Source: Bacillota bacterium
GTDB lineage: Bacteria; Bacillota; Clostridia; Lachnospirales; Lachnospiraceae
DNA length: 6,493 nt
Direction: 5' to 3'
NCBI GenBank assembly: GCA_022717655.1
Contig: JAIIAN010000169.1
Span: 1 to 6,493, forward strand
Shown here: piece by piece, positions 5,583-6,493 of the stretch
Layout: each line of letters opens with the position of its first letter
Position numbering within the stretch: position 1 is the stretch's first letter
Program-made: the position numbers and the translations under genes
The notes under the pieces: model-generated
Databases searched by the model: none
Told to the model about the DNA's origin: nothing
What the model saw: only the letters and a program-made list of their open reading frames with translations

Positions 5583-6493
5583 ATGGAAACCATTACATTT
5601 GAAGAACTCGGATTATGTCCTGAAATTGAAAGAGCAGTCCGTTTTATGGGATTTGAAGAAGCTTCTCCAATTCAGACAAAAGCAATTCCGGCTATTATCA
5701 GCGGAAAAGATATTATTGGACAGGCACAGACCGGAACTGGAAAAACCGCTGCATTTGGTATTCCACTTCTTCAGAAAATAGACCCGAAAAATAAAAAGCT
5801 TCAGGCAATTGTACTTTGTCCGACAAGAGAGCTTGCAATTCAGGTTGCAGATGAAATCCGTAATCTTGCGAAATATATGCACGGAATCAAGATTCTTCCA
5901 ATTTACGGTGGACAGGATATTGTGAAACAGATTCGTTCTTTAAAGAACGGAACTCAGCTTGTTATCGGAACTCCGGGTCGTGTGATGGATCACATGCGCA
6001 GAAAAACTGTAAAGATGGACCATATTCATACAGTTGTGCTTGATGAAGCAGATGAAATGTTAAACATGGGATTCCGTGATGATATTGAAACTATTTTAAG
6101 TGGTGTTCCAAAAGAACGTCAGACTGTTTTATTTTCTGCAACAATGCCAAAACCAATTTTGGAAATCACAAAGAAATACCAGAATCATGCAGAACTGATT
6201 AAAGTAACCAAAAAAGAGCTGACCGTTCCGAATATCGAACAGTTTTATTATGAAGTAAAACCAAAAAATAAAGAAGAAGTGTTATCGCGCTTATTAGATA
6301 TCTATTCTCCAAATCTTTCTGTTGTATTTTGTAATACGAAAAAACAGGTAGATAATCTGGTAACCGCTTTAATCGGAAGAGGATATTTTGCAGCCGGATT
6401 ACACGGAGATTTAAAACAGTCTCAGCGTGACCGTGTGATGCAGAGTTTCCGTACCGGAAAAACAGAGATTCTTGTTGCAACAGATGTTGCTGC
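5583..6493 (+). CDS. DEAD-box ATP-dependent RNA helicase, 3' end outside the window
   Basis: This ATP-dependent helicase unwinds short RNA duplexes in ribosome assembly, mRNA decay or cold adaptation. The 303 complete codons visible show the motifs in order: Q motif (Phe6 and ASPIQ 27-31), motif I AQTGTGKT (48-55), Ia PTRELA (80-85), GG (109-110), Ib TPGR (130-133), II DEAD (154-157), III SAT (185-187), IV VVFCNTK (247-253), and the first residues of motif V, ATDVA (299-303), where the window ends. Motif VI and any C-terminal RNA-binding extension, which would separate DeaD/CsdA-, CshA- and DbpA-like types, are not seen, so I give no symbol. The start is set by AAAGGA at 5568-5573, 9 bases before the ATG. 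Expression probably comes from the 5384-5412 promoter through the leader hairpin; DEAD-box genes are often controlled through their leader RNA, so attenuation is plausible but unproven. Confidence 0.95.
   Translation, partial: METITFEELGLCPEIERAVRFMGFEEASPIQTKAIPAIISGKDIIGQAQTGTGKTAAFGIPLLQKIDPKNKKLQAIVLCPTRELAIQVADEIRNLAKYMHGIKILPIYGGQDIVKQIRSLKNGTQLVIGTPGRVMDHMRRKTVKMDHIHTVVLDEADEMLNMGFRDDIETILSGVPKERQTVLFSATMPKPILEITKKYQNHAELIKVTKKELTVPNIEQFYYEVKPKNKEEVLSRLLDIYSPNLSVVFCNTKKQVDNLVTALIGRGYFAAGLHGDLKQSQRDRVMQSFRTGKTEILVATDVA

Noticed and set aside
5434..5781. 115-codon + strand open frame spanning the leader and helicase start
   Set aside because: It is out of frame with the clear DEAD-box helicase from 5583 and begins within the terminator stem; no family match by eye.
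6199..6480. 93-codon - strand open frame opposite the helicase
   Set aside because: It lies antisense to helicase motifs IV-V and has no supporting signal.

Overview
The window looks like chromosomal DNA of an AT-rich, Gram-positive, endospore-forming Firmicute, most likely a Lachnospiraceae-type gut Clostridium relative. The main evidence is a complete cotJA-cotJB-cotJC spore-coat operon, an LCP (LytR-CpsA-Psr) wall-polymer ligase, and a membrane-anchored HtrA protease with a long acidic cytoplasmic leader. AGGAGG-like ribosome binding sites stand in front of every gene whose start is visible. The genus is an inference from protein style, not from a search. All six complete or nearly complete genes, and the two cut by the edges, are on the + strand.

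Layout. Bases 1-981 hold the 3' end of an LCP-family gene whose product ends in a long Ser/Asp/Asn/Tyr tail, followed by an intrinsic terminator (1012-1039). Bases 1077-2018 encode a family 2 glycosyltransferase of the rhamnosyltransferase type; with the LCP gene it suggests the end of a cell-wall polysaccharide locus. Bases 2111-3820 encode an HtrA/DegP-like serine protease with an unusual linker inside its protease domain. Its upstream region has an extended -10 box preceded by an 11-bp-period direct repeat that resembles a response-regulator site. A terminator follows at 3836-3867.

Bases 3868-4133 have no gene. Most of this gap is a 174-base element (3920-4093) that folds on paper into a closed four-way junction: a 9-bp outer stem encloses three consecutive hairpin arms with almost no unpaired bases between them. 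Its right end carries a possible -35 box for the next operon. I consider this the most unusual object in the window. The cotJ operon follows (4134-5366), with a 4-base overlap between cotJA and cotJB; CotJC keeps all five expected manganese-catalase metal ligands.

Bases 5367-5582 contain a near-consensus vegetative promoter (5384-5412) and, only about 25 bases beyond its -10 box, a strong intrinsic-terminator hairpin (5437-5483). This arrangement suggests attenuation of the downstream gene, a DEAD-box RNA helicase (5583 to the window end) that is cut off at motif V.

No tRNA, rRNA, CRISPR array, transposase, integrase or phage gene is visible. The genes themselves are of known families; the novelty, if any, is in the non-coding structure.
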